Shown: one piece after another, positions 1 through 5,767 of the stretch
How the letters are laid out: every line of letters begins with the position of its first letter
How positions within the stretch are numbered: the first letter of the stretch is position 1
NCBI GenBank assembly: GCA_017379255.1
Contig: JAFNWZ010000350.1
Coordinates: forward strand, 1 to 8,965
Direction: 5' to 3'
Origin: Akkermansia sp.
Lineage (GTDB): Bacteria; Verrucomicrobiota; Verrucomicrobiia; Verrucomicrobiales; Akkermansiaceae
DNA: 8,965 nucleotides
Notes under the pieces: generated by a model
What the model saw: only the letters and a program-made list of their open reading frames with translations
The model's database searches: none
What the model was told of the DNA's origin: nothing
Program-made: the position numbers and the translations under genes

Positions 1-824
1 CTTCGCTGATTGATTCATACAATTGGAAAAAAGATTATCTGTCTAAAGTAAAGAGCCGATTCAAGGGGCTTTTTATCCTATATGTTGTGTGGAATACAGT
101 CGGGCTTATTGTCGGCTATTTAATTAATAAAAACTATCCATCTGATTTACTTGCACTCTTGAATGGATATAATCCGTTTACTCCTAAACAATATTTTGGG
201 CGTGGCCTTTGGTTTCTTGAAAGTCTGATTGTTTTTACATTGCTGTCCCCGTTGTACTATTTCGCCATCAGGTATTTAAAACATTTAGTTCCTCTGTTGT
301 GCCTGTTCTTCTGTCTGACGGACATAGAAATTGATTTCTTGTATTTCAATGTGTATCTGCTGTTGGGGTGCTATTTTGCCTGTATGGGTATCAGACTCAT
401 TGATATTGCCAAGTTATTTAACTGGAAGATATGTTTGCTTTTAATCGTGCTGTTGCAGCTTGTTTTGAGATCGGGAATGGTATCTGTCCCGATTGCAGGT
501 TCTGTTTCAATTTTCATATTCCTGTCGGCCTTCATGGGAATATTGTACAATAACCCGGTTCCTGCAAAAATCGCAGGTAGCAGCACATTTATATACGTTG
601 CCCATTTTTATTCCACAATGATATGGAAGCGTGTTTTACTTCCTCTTTTGCCCGCTGATATGTTTGGCTATGTTGCCAATATGGTGCTTAATTGGGCGAT
701 TACGTCATGTATCTGTGTATTGGTTTACCTTTTTATTATACGGAAATTTGATATTATGAATCTGCTGTTTGCAGGTGGACGCACCATTAAGAAGTTACCT
801 GAAATACAAAATTCGCCCTCTTGA
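1..824 (+). CDS. Family 3 membrane acyltransferase, C-terminal part (5' end outside window)
   Basis: The frame is open from base 3 to the TGA at 822-824, giving 273 visible codons; the N-terminus lies to the left of the window. The visible part has about eight strongly hydrophobic segments. The stretch 'LWFLESLIVFTLLSPL' is typical of the Acyl_transf_3 family (PF01757: O-antigen, exopolysaccharide and peptidoglycan O-acetylases), as is the late 'TFIYVAHFYSTMIWK' segment. Such proteins sit in the inner membrane and move acyl groups, usually acetyl, onto surface sugars; the substrate here cannot be read. The catalytic His near the N-terminus is not in view. The gene is markedly AT-rich beside its GC-rich neighbours, which suggests it belongs to an acquired surface-polysaccharide cluster to the left. 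It converges on dnaG, with 119 bases between the stop codons. Family assignment is fairly sure; the biological role is unknown. Confidence 0.8.
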   Translation, partial: SLIDSYNWKKDYLSKVKSRFKGLFILYVVWNTVGLIVGYLINKNYPSDLLALLNGYNPFTPKQYFGRGLWFLESLIVFTLLSPLYYFAIRYLKHLVPLLCLFFCLTDIEIDFLYFNVYLLLGCYFACMGIRLIDIAKLFNWKICLLLIVLLQLVLRSGMVSVPIAGSVSIFIFLSAFMGILYNNPVPAKIAGSSTFIYVAHFYSTMIWKRVLLPLLPADMFGYVANMVLNWAITSCICVLVYLFIIRKFDIMNLLFAGGRTIKKLPEIQNSPS

Positions 825-943
825 AGATGGAAGATGGGGGCTGTTGCAAAAATGCAATGACTGAATTCAGAGGAGAGAATGCTCGCTCGTCAAGCGGTTA
901 ATTGTGTGCCACTCTGATGGTGAGCCGGGAGGACAAAGGGAAA
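825..943. other. Convergent intergenic gap with a 12-codon ORF
   Basis: This gap separates two convergent stop codons. I see no good intrinsic terminator for either strand: the only hairpin is TTGCA-AAAA-TGCAA at 844-857, with no T-run beyond it on either side. A good Shine-Dalgarno (AGGAGA, 871-876) precedes an ATG at 879, but that frame (MLARQAVNCVPL) stops at 917. It may be the stump of a gene lost at the junction between AT-rich and GC-rich DNA, or chance. Confidence 0.3.
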
Positions 944-2791
944 TCAGGTGCTGCTGTTGATGAGCTTCTGGAGCTCGTTCATCTCCTGCATGAGCGCGGC
1001 GGCTTCCTCCAGTGAAATGCCGGGTGTATTGACACGGGAGCGCAGCTGGTCCACGTTGGCCTTGATGGCGGCGAGGGCGGCATTGGCGCAGGTGGATTCC
1101 ACGGTGTGCACCACATCGGGAATATCAACGGGGGCGTGTTCCATGTTGCGGAGGGCGGCAGCCTGCTCCGGTGGGAGTTTGGCGATGAAGGTCTGCCAGT
1201 CGTCCTCGTTGCCGGGGGCGGGCAGGGATTCCATGAAACGCTGCAGCACCACGCCGCCGGAAAGCCAGCGGATGGGTTCCTGGAGTTCTTCGATGCGTTC
1301 CAGCAGCATGGCCTGTGCTTCGGTATGCACTGCGGCCAGGAAAATGAGATCGTGAATGGCGCGGTGCAGGGTGATGGGGATGACGCGCACGGGCTGTTCC
1401 ATCACGGTTTCGGCTGCGGTCATTTCCTCCTCCTCGCCGGGTTCCCATGCCGGTTCTGCCGGAGGACTCTGCGGAGCTTCCTTGCGGGTGCGGATGATGC
1501 CTTCCACCGTTTCGCGCAGGGATTCCAGTCCGGTGTTTAAACGGGTGGCTAAATCGGCCACAGCCACGTCGCGTCGGTTGCGGTCGGTGATTTCGGCGGC
1601 TAAATCAGCCATGCGTGGGATGAGGGCGGCGCGGGCATTGGCATCGCCCTGGATGAGGGCGAGCTCCTGCCCCACGCGCACTTCGAGGTAGGGGCGGGCG
1701 GTGTCGATGGCTTCGCGCAGGGCTTCCGGGCCTCGGCTGCCGATGAGGGAGTCGGGGTCTTCACCGGGGGGCAGGCTGGCGTGGTACACCTCCAGCCCGG
1801 CGGCGGCGAGCTTGCGGAAGGTTTTTTCGCTGGCTTTGATGCCGGCGTTGTCGCCATCGTAGCAGAGAATTGCCTTTTTGGCGTATTTGCGGAGGATTTT
1901 GGCGTGTTCATCCGTGAAGGCCGTGCCAAGGCCCGCCACGGCGTTGCGGATGTCGGCTTTTTCGTGGCAGGCAATCACATCGAGCTGCCCTTCACAGACC
2001 ACCACGCACATACCCGCCTTGCCGATGGGCCCGGTGGCTTTGTAGAGACCGAACAGTAGTTCGCCCTTGTGGAACGCGGCGGTATCGGCTGTATTGACAT
2101 ATTTGCGCGGGTCCTGTCCTTCCTGGATGATGCGGCCGGAGAAGCCGACCACTTCGCCGCGCACGTTGTGAATGGGGAACATGAGGCGATCCCGGAATAC
2201 GGGGTAGAGGCCACGCTGGCCGCGGCCCAGCAGATAGGCTTCGGCCAGCAGGCGGTCATCCATGTTGCGGGATTGCGCCAGCTGGGCGAGTTCGCGGAAA
2301 TCCGGCGGGGCCCAGCCGAGCTGCCAGGCGCGGGCTATCTCGATACCGAACCCACGCCTCTTCAGGTACTCGCGCACATGCGCAGCGGCAGCATCGCGGC
2401 ACAGTTTGCGGTGGTAGTACTCGGTGGCCAGGGAGTTGGCCTCCACCACGCGGGCGCGCATGCGGCGCTGGCGGGCCATTTCCGGGTTTTCCTCTTCCTC
2501 GATGACCGGGATGCCGTTCATATCCGCCAGGCGGCGCAGAGCGGTGGGGTAATCGAGGTTCTCGAACATCATGATGAACTTGAGCGCGTCGCCACCCACC
2601 CCACAGCCGAAGCAGTGGAAGGTCTGGCGGGCGGGGTTCACATGGAAGGAGGGAGTCTTTTCGCTGTGGAAGGGGCAGCATGCTTTCCAGGAATTGCCGG
2701 CACGGCGCAGCTGCAGATACTTGCTGAGGAGCTCCACGATATCTGCGGAGTCCTTGATGCGCGCCACGCATTCCTGGGTGATTCTGGCCAT
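944..2791 (-). CDS. dnaG: DNA primase DnaG
   Basis: This is replicative primase, which lays RNA primers at the fork and works with the DnaB helicase. The protein is 615 aa, close to the usual 580-660. Residues 1-100 hold the CHC2 zinc-binding domain with ligands C39, H42, C60 and C63 ('CCPFH' and 'HCFGCG'). The catalytic core follows, with 'RDRLMFPIHNVRGEVVGFSGR' split across about 201-220, and then the TOPRIM fold: E267 in 'VCEGQLD', D312 and D314 in 'CYDGDNAG', and 'EDPD' at 344-347. These metal-binding acidic residues are all present. An acidic, proline-rich linker at about 436-460 leads to a helical C-terminal helicase-interaction domain. The start ATG at 2791 is chosen because 'MARITQECVARIKDSADIVELL' matches the family N-terminus; an upstream ATG would run back into aroA. 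The stop of aroA is 4 bases upstream with no clear Shine-Dalgarno, so translation is probably coupled to aroA. Confidence 0.97.
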   Translation of the reverse strand: MARITQECVARIKDSADIVELLSKYLQLRRAGNSWKACCPFHSEKTPSFHVNPARQTFHCFGCGVGGDALKFIMMFENLDYPTALRRLADMNGIPVIEEEENPEMARQRRMRARVVEANSLATEYYHRKLCRDAAAAHVREYLKRRGFGIEIARAWQLGWAPPDFRELAQLAQSRNMDDRLLAEAYLLGRGQRGLYPVFRDRLMFPIHNVRGEVVGFSGRIIQEGQDPRKYVNTADTAAFHKGELLFGLYKATGPIGKAGMCVVVCEGQLDVIACHEKADIRNAVAGLGTAFTDEHAKILRKYAKKAILCYDGDNAGIKASEKTFRKLAAAGLEVYHASLPPGEDPDSLIGSRGPEALREAIDTARPYLEVRVGQELALIQGDANARAALIPRMADLAAEITDRNRRDVAVADLATRLNTGLESLRETVEGIIRTRKEAPQSPPAEPAWEPGEEEEMTAAETVMEQPVRVIPITLHRAIHDLIFLAAVHTEAQAMLLERIEELQEPIRWLSGGVVLQRFMESLPAPGNEDDWQTFIAKLPPEQAAALRNMEHAPVDIPDVVHTVESTCANAALAAIKANVDQLRSRVNTPGISLEEAAALMQEMNELQKLINSST

Positions 2792-2795
2792 GGGG

Positions 2796-4106
2796 TCAAG
2801 CCTGGGTAAGGGTGCGGAGATGCTCCTCGAACCCGGGGTAGGAGGTGTTGATGCTGTGGCAGTTGAGCAGGGTGGTATCGCCATCGGCGTTCAAGCCGGC
2901 CATGAGGAAGCTCATGGCGATGCGGTGGTCACCGAAGCAATCCATGGTGGCACCGTGCAGCGGAGCTCCGCCCGTAATCTCCATGCCATCCGGGAATTCA
3001 TCCACCTGTGCGCCCATGGCGCGCAGGTTGCCTACCACGGTGGCAATGCGGTCGCTTTCCTTTACGCGCAGCTCGGCGGCGTTGCGGATGCGGGTGGTAC
3101 CCAGCGCAAAGGCTGCGGCTACGGCCAGCACCGGAATTTCATCGATGAGGTTCGGGATTTCGGGCTTCAGCACTTCGGTGGCTACCAGCTGCTGAGGCGC
3201 GCGCACGGTGATATCGCCGTAGGGTTCGCCGCCTTCGGTGCGGTTGGTGATGGTGATGTCTGCCCCCATGCGGCGGAGCACGGTGATGATGGCATCGCGC
3301 GTGGGGTTGAGTCCCACGTTGAGCAGTGTGACCTCGCTACCCGGCACAATGCTGGCTGCCACCAGCCAGAAAGCCGCGCTGGAGATGTCGCCCGGTACGG
3401 TGATGTCCTTGTTAGTGGGGATAACCGGCCCGTCAACGGCAATATCCAGCCCATCCTGCGAGACGGTGCAGGGGATGCCGAAGTGCTCGAACAGTCGCTC
3501 GGTGTGGTCACGGGTGATGGCGGGCTGGTGCACGGAGGTATGGCCCTCGGCCAGCATGCCGGCCAGCAGTACGGCGCTCTTCACCTGGGCGCTGGCCATG
3601 GGTAAATCATAGTGGATGGGGCTCAGCTTGCCGCCCTGGATTTCCAGCGGGGCGCAGCCGGGCTTTTCGCCGCAGGCGGTGATGCGTGCTCCCATGCTGC
3701 CCAGCGGGTCGATGATGCGCTTCATGGGGCGGGAACTCAGCGAGGCATCACCGAACATGCGGCTGCGGAAAGGCAGGGAGGCCAGTACGCCGGCCATGAG
3801 GCGCATTCCCGTGCCGCTGTTGCCGCAGTCGATATCCTGTGCCGGGGCGGTGGGGTTCATGCCGGTGCCGGTGAGGGTGAAATTCTGCGGGCAATCACCG
3901 GGTGTCACCTGTGCCCCCAGCTGCTGCATGGCGCGCAGGGTGTTCACGCAGTCTTCACTGCAGAGATAGTTGCGCACCTGCATGGTGCCGGTGCCCAGCG
4001 CGCCCAGAATGGCTACGCGGTGGGAGATACTTTTATCTCCGGGAACGGTGATGGTGCCGTGCAGGCCGCGCGTGGCGCGGGTAACGGTGATGCGGTCACT
4101 TGACAT
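2796..4106 (-). CDS. aroA: 3-phosphoshikimate 1-carboxyvinyltransferase (EPSP synthase), class II type
   Basis: The enzyme joins phosphoenolpyruvate to shikimate-3-phosphate in the cytoplasm, the sixth step of the shikimate pathway to aromatic amino acids. The protein is 436 aa, normal for the family. Visible active-site motifs are GDKSISHR (23-30), GNSGTGMR (95-102), SSRPMKR (124-130), SAQVK (172-176), DEIPVLAVAAA (322-332, with catalytic Asp322), RVKESDR (347-353) and GDHRIAM (392-398). The combination GDKS, SAQVK, R-D-H-T-E (199-203) and N-P-T-R (267-270) is, from memory, the signature set used to define class II EPSP synthases such as those of Bacillus subtilis and Agrobacterium CP4. Gly98 of the PEP-site loop is present, unlike the Ala of CP4. 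The ATG at 4106 gives the family-like start MSSDRITVTR and overlaps the end of the prolyl isomerase gene by 11 bases, a sign of translational coupling. Confidence 0.96.
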   Translation of the reverse strand: MSSDRITVTRATRGLHGTITVPGDKSISHRVAILGALGTGTMQVRNYLCSEDCVNTLRAMQQLGAQVTPGDCPQNFTLTGTGMNPTAPAQDIDCGNSGTGMRLMAGVLASLPFRSRMFGDASLSSRPMKRIIDPLGSMGARITACGEKPGCAPLEIQGGKLSPIHYDLPMASAQVKSAVLLAGMLAEGHTSVHQPAITRDHTERLFEHFGIPCTVSQDGLDIAVDGPVIPTNKDITVPGDISSAAFWLVAASIVPGSEVTLLNVGLNPTRDAIITVLRRMGADITITNRTEGGEPYGDITVRAPQQLVATEVLKPEIPNLIDEIPVLAVAAAFALGTTRIRNAAELRVKESDRIATVVGNLRAMGAQVDEFPDGMEITGGAPLHGATMDCFGDHRIAMSFLMAGLNADGDTTLLNCHSINTSYPGFEEHLRTLTQA

Positions 4107-5100
4107 GAATCTTGATGCGTTTCTGTTGGAATCCCTCTTTGATGAGTGTGTCGAAAAATGCGTTGATCCCCAGCTCGCGCTGGGCGCTGATGATGGCGGT
4201 TCGGATGGTTTCCCGGCATTCATCCAGCGAGGGCGTGTAGGCCGGGGTGATGGGGCCGGGCAGGATGACATGCCACCCCCACTTGCTCTGCGCCAGGCTG
4301 GGTGTGCCGGCGGGCAGTGCAGAGTCGCCGAAGAGGTTGAGCTCCGGCAGGGGGAGCAGCGCGTCATCGTGCACCACTCCCAGATTCCCGCCTCGCGATG
4401 CCGTGGCGGCATCTTCGCTGATTTCTGCGGCAATTTCTGCAAAACCGTCACCCGCGTTCAGGCGTTCAATGGCCATTTCGGCTACGCGGCGGGCGTCATC
4501 ACTGCTGCGGTTCAGTGTTGAAATGAAAATATGCTTCACCGGGCGGCTGGCGGGGATGGTGAGTTCATCCTTAATCTGCTTGTAATGCGCCATGATGGCG
4601 GCGTTGTCCACCTGGGTGTGGGGAGCCAGGTTGCGGTCCAGCAGGGCAAGCTCCATCAGGCGCGCTTCCACCTTATCCGTGAACTGGCGGCGGGTGTAGC
4701 CCTGGGAGGCGAGTTGCTGCTCAAAAACGGCATTGCTCCCGGCGCGGGTGGACAGGGAGGAAACGACCTTTTCAGCCGCGGCCCGGTCGTGAGGCAGCTG
4801 GTTGTCGTTGTAGCGGGTGCGCAGACGCAACAGAGAGCTGCGCACCAGGTCCATCATCATGGCAATGTTGGTCTTTTCCCTGCCGGAAACGGCTTCCTGC
4901 TCGGCCTTGTGGCGCGCCAGCTGGCCGTGCGGGATGCGCTCGCCGTATACCAGGGCCGCCGCTTCGGCCGCCTGCTTATCCTTGTGCAGGAATCCGTACA
5001 TGGGTCCGCGCAGCACCCAGAGGTCGAGCACCATGTACAGCAGAGCCGTGCCGATGATGGCAGATTTGAAAACGTAGATTTTGGCAGATGTCCACTTCAC
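4096..5100 (-). CDS. Membrane-anchored parvulin-type peptidyl-prolyl isomerase (PpiC/SurA-like)
   Basis: The predicted protein is 334 aa. A hydrophobic segment at about residues 13-30, preceded by K2, K7 and K12, is a signal-anchor, so the rest should face the periplasm. Residues 45-180 are helical and charged, like the SurA/PrsA chaperone region. A PpiC rotamase domain spans about 187-283, with 'VKHIFIS' (188-194), 'FAEIAAEISED' (220-230), 'SRGGNLGVV' (235-243) and 'KWGWHVIL' (273-280), the usual parvulin landmarks. It probably helps envelope proteins fold by isomerising Xaa-Pro bonds. The start codon is GTG at 5100; a GGGGGAG run lies about 12 bases upstream but inside a short hairpin. This is the first gene of the operon with aroA and dnaG; the grouping shows no functional logic. 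Family assignment is secure, but whether it is a SurA, PrsA or PpiD equivalent is open, so no symbol is given. Confidence 0.88.
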   Translation of the reverse strand: MKWTSAKIYVFKSAIIGTALLYMVLDLWVLRGPMYGFLHKDKQAAEAAALVYGERIPHGQLARHKAEQEAVSGREKTNIAMMMDLVRSSLLRLRTRYNDNQLPHDRAAAEKVVSSLSTRAGSNAVFEQQLASQGYTRRQFTDKVEARLMELALLDRNLAPHTQVDNAAIMAHYKQIKDELTIPASRPVKHIFISTLNRSSDDARRVAEMAIERLNAGDGFAEIAAEISEDAATASRGGNLGVVHDDALLPLPELNLFGDSALPAGTPSLAQSKWGWHVILPGPITPAYTPSLDECRETIRTAIISAQRELGINAFFDTLIKEGFQQKRIKIHVK

Positions 5101-5102
5101 GC

Positions 5103-5126
5103 GAGTATTCTACTCCCCCGCAGGGG
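5103..5126 (-). promoter_or_regulatory. Two back-to-back hairpins just before the operon start codon
   Basis: The plus strand reads GAGTA-TTC-TACTC (5103-5115), immediately followed by CCCC-GCA-GGGG (5116-5126); both are perfect inverted repeats. In a minus-strand transcript they would cover the only Shine-Dalgarno-like run (GGGGGAG) upstream of the GTG at 5100. This would be a way to limit translation if the operon is read from the upstream promoter. They overlap the leaderless promoter candidate, so only one reading is likely to matter. Confidence 0.35.
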
Positions 5127-5135
5127 CTTTTGCAA
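5107..5135 (-). promoter_or_regulatory. Candidate promoter giving a leaderless prolyl-isomerase operon mRNA
   Basis: On the minus strand a TTGCAA (5130-5135) lies 17 bases from TAGAAT (5107-5112), which is five of six matches to TATAAT. The -10 box ends six bases before the GTG start at 5100, so transcription would begin at the start codon itself. The -35 is weak (four of six). Confidence 0.35.
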
Positions 5136-5169
5136 ACAAAAAGCATGTATGCGGCAATGAGTGGCGGGT

Positions 5170-5212
5170 AAAAAGATCGGAGCTTTCCCATACGCCTATC
5201 GGGAAAGCTCCG
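5170..5212 (-). terminator. Intrinsic terminator or attenuator upstream of the prolyl-isomerase operon
   Basis: A perfect 12-base-pair inverted repeat, CGGAGCTTTCCC (5178-5189) with GGGAAAGCTCCG (5201-5212), has an 11-base loop. On the minus strand it is followed by ATC and then five T (5170-5174). On the plus strand no T-run follows, so the direction is minus. It lies between a minus-strand promoter and the operon start, with no protein gene in between. Confidence 0.7.
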
Positions 5213-5251
5213 TATAATCTAGAGAGGTCACACTGTCTGTAGTGGATATCT
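5170..5251 (-). ncRNA. Putative small RNA or attenuator leader of about 80 bases
   Basis: A minus-strand promoter at 5258-5285 predicts a transcript starting near 5251, and the intrinsic terminator predicts an end near 5170. The short RNA would carry a 5' hairpin (CACT-ACAGAC-AGTG, 5231-5244 read on the minus strand), a short single-stranded pyrimidine-rich stretch (ACCTCTCTAGATT), and the terminator hairpin. The CCUCUCU stretch is complementary to Shine-Dalgarno-like sequence, as in many regulatory RNAs. No peptide ORF of note lies inside. It could be an independent small RNA or a leader that attenuates the prolyl-isomerase/aroA/dnaG operon, whose start is about 70 bases past the terminator. 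I recognise no known RNA family. Confidence 0.45.
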
Positions 5252-5258
5252 GCAGATA
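5247..5258. promoter_or_regulatory. 12-base perfect palindrome at the predicted transcription start
   Basis: TATCTGCAGATA is fully self-complementary. It touches the -10 box of the minus-strand promoter (5258-5263) and covers the predicted start site near 5251, where a bound repressor would block initiation. No regulator is identified. Confidence 0.35.
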
Positions 5259-5285
5259 AGATACTACATTGACCATTAATGTCAA
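5258..5285 (-). promoter_or_regulatory. Minus-strand sigma-70-like promoter
   Basis: A consensus -35 TTGACA (minus strand of 5280-5285) is separated by 16 bases from TATCTT (minus strand of 5258-5263, four of six matches). The surrounding sequence is AT-rich (AAATTAAAC just upstream). It is the best promoter match I found by eye in the gap, and it reads toward the terminator and the prolyl-isomerase operon. Confidence 0.55.
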
Positions 5286-5323
5286 GTTTAATTTTTTGAA
5301 ACTGAAAGTTAGGAATGGCGTAT

Positions 5324-5396
5324 CCCGGATGCACAGCCGGGGGGCGAGCCCAGCTGCGCTGAGTCATTAGAGCTTAATGACAAATATCACTATTTG
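5324..5396. repeat. Run of four adjacent hairpins
   Basis: Four perfect inverted repeats follow each other: CCCGG (5324-5328) with CCGGG (5337-5341); CAGC-TGC-GCTG (5351-5361); GTCATTA-GAGCT-TAATGAC (5363-5381); and CAAATA-TCAC-TATTTG (5381-5396). The last two share one base. No T-run follows on either strand, so these are not intrinsic terminators. They may be part of a structured RNA or protein-binding sites. Confidence 0.4.
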
Positions 5397-5532
5397 CACA
5401 AGCAGAATAATGAGCTCAATCCACGATACTACAGACATTACGTGTTCGTCTCTTCCAGTCTGGTTCAACTGCTGTTCCGTACCATTGCTAATACGTCACT
5501 TCAGCGGGCAGGACTGGTTAATACTCCCCGCC

Positions 5533-5570
5533 GATAGCCGACATAGTCGCCTATCAGCCGAAGCTGATAG
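5533..5570. promoter_or_regulatory. Mutually exclusive hairpins upstream of asd
   Basis: GATAG (5533-5537) can pair with CTATC (5551-5555) around an inner CGAC-ATA-GTCG stem (5539-5549). The same CTATC is also the start of CTATCAGC (5551-5558), which pairs perfectly with GCTGATAG (5563-5570) across a CGAA loop. Only one can form at a time. Read on the minus strand, the second hairpin has a C-TTCG-G tetraloop, which is very stable in RNA. There is no T-run. The layout resembles an RNA switch but could be chance; it lies about 120 bases upstream of the asd promoter. Confidence 0.35.
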
Positions 5571-5693
5571 CGGAAGAGCAGGGCGATGTTACCACGATGC
5601 AAGCACTGGTTCAAGGCTGGAATAAGGGGATGATAGAAAATCGTCACATGCCAGAAAAATACAGCATTCGAGATATGCTTTACTCCTTTAGCC

Positions 5694-5721
5694 TTGAAAA
5701 TGTTGGGGAATATGTTACAAT
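5694..5721 (+). promoter_or_regulatory. Promoter of the asd operon
   Basis: TTGAAA (5694-5699) and TACAAT (5716-5721) are each five of six matches to consensus and lie 16 bases apart. The predicted start is near 5728, about 40 bases before the asd ATG. This placement also argues against the longer upstream reading of the asd frame. Confidence 0.6.
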
Positions 5722-5727
5722 GGCCGC

Positions 5728-5740
5728 GTGCCACGGGCAC
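5728..5740 (+). promoter_or_regulatory. 5' hairpin of the asd leader
   Basis: GTGCC-ACG-GGCAC forms a perfect five-base-pair stem beginning at about the predicted transcription start. It would cap the 5' end of the mRNA and may stabilise it. No further regulatory structure is seen between it and the start codon. Confidence 0.3.
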
Positions 5741-5767
5741 ATTTATTATCCTGTTAACCAAAGATTC

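Larger units (their letters stand above)
5286..5693. other. Gene-free stretch upstream of the asd promoter
   Basis: These roughly 400 bases hold no credible protein gene on either strand: the open frames have no Shine-Dalgarno, no family resemblance and a random composition. They contain two groups of perfect inverted repeats, listed separately (5324-5396 and 5533-5570). I found no tRNA, and no riboswitch that I recognise; a lysine riboswitch, which would suit asd, is not apparent. Confidence 0.5.

Noticed and set aside
2792..2884. Upstream in-frame start that would add 31 residues to DnaG
   Set aside because: The extension is proline/serine-rich, unlike any DnaG N-terminus, and lies inside the 3' end of aroA. 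The family start MARITQ at 2791 fits.
4107..4451. Upstream in-frame start that would add 115 residues to AroA
   Set aside because: It is the out-of-frame shadow of the prolyl-isomerase gene with no family resemblance; MSSDRITVTR at 4106 is a normal AroA start.
5213..5218. Perfect TATAAT on the plus strand
   Set aside because: No -35 at suitable spacing upstream (the site falls on the hairpin loop, ATACGC), so it is probably chance.
5110..5367. 85-codon minus-strand ORF across the small-RNA region
   Set aside because: It spans promoter, palindrome and terminator and has no recognisable protein features.
5456..5475. tRNA-like T-loop GGTTCAACT, and another at 5606-5614
   Set aside because: The flanking bases do not form a T-stem, and no acceptor or anticodon arm could be placed around either.
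5193..5555. CGCCTATC occurring at 5193-5200 and 5548-5555
   Set aside because: Eight bases is within chance for this length, and the surroundings differ; though both lie in hairpin regions, no consistent role is seen.
5377..5625. 82-codon plus-strand ORF in the divergent intergenic region
   Set aside because: It has no ribosome site, a random-looking composition and no motif, and it runs through several hairpins.
5597..5767. 57-codon N-terminal extension of Asd
   Set aside because: It has no resemblance to the family and contains the likely promoter (5694-5721); the nucleotide-binding loop should be close to the N-terminus.
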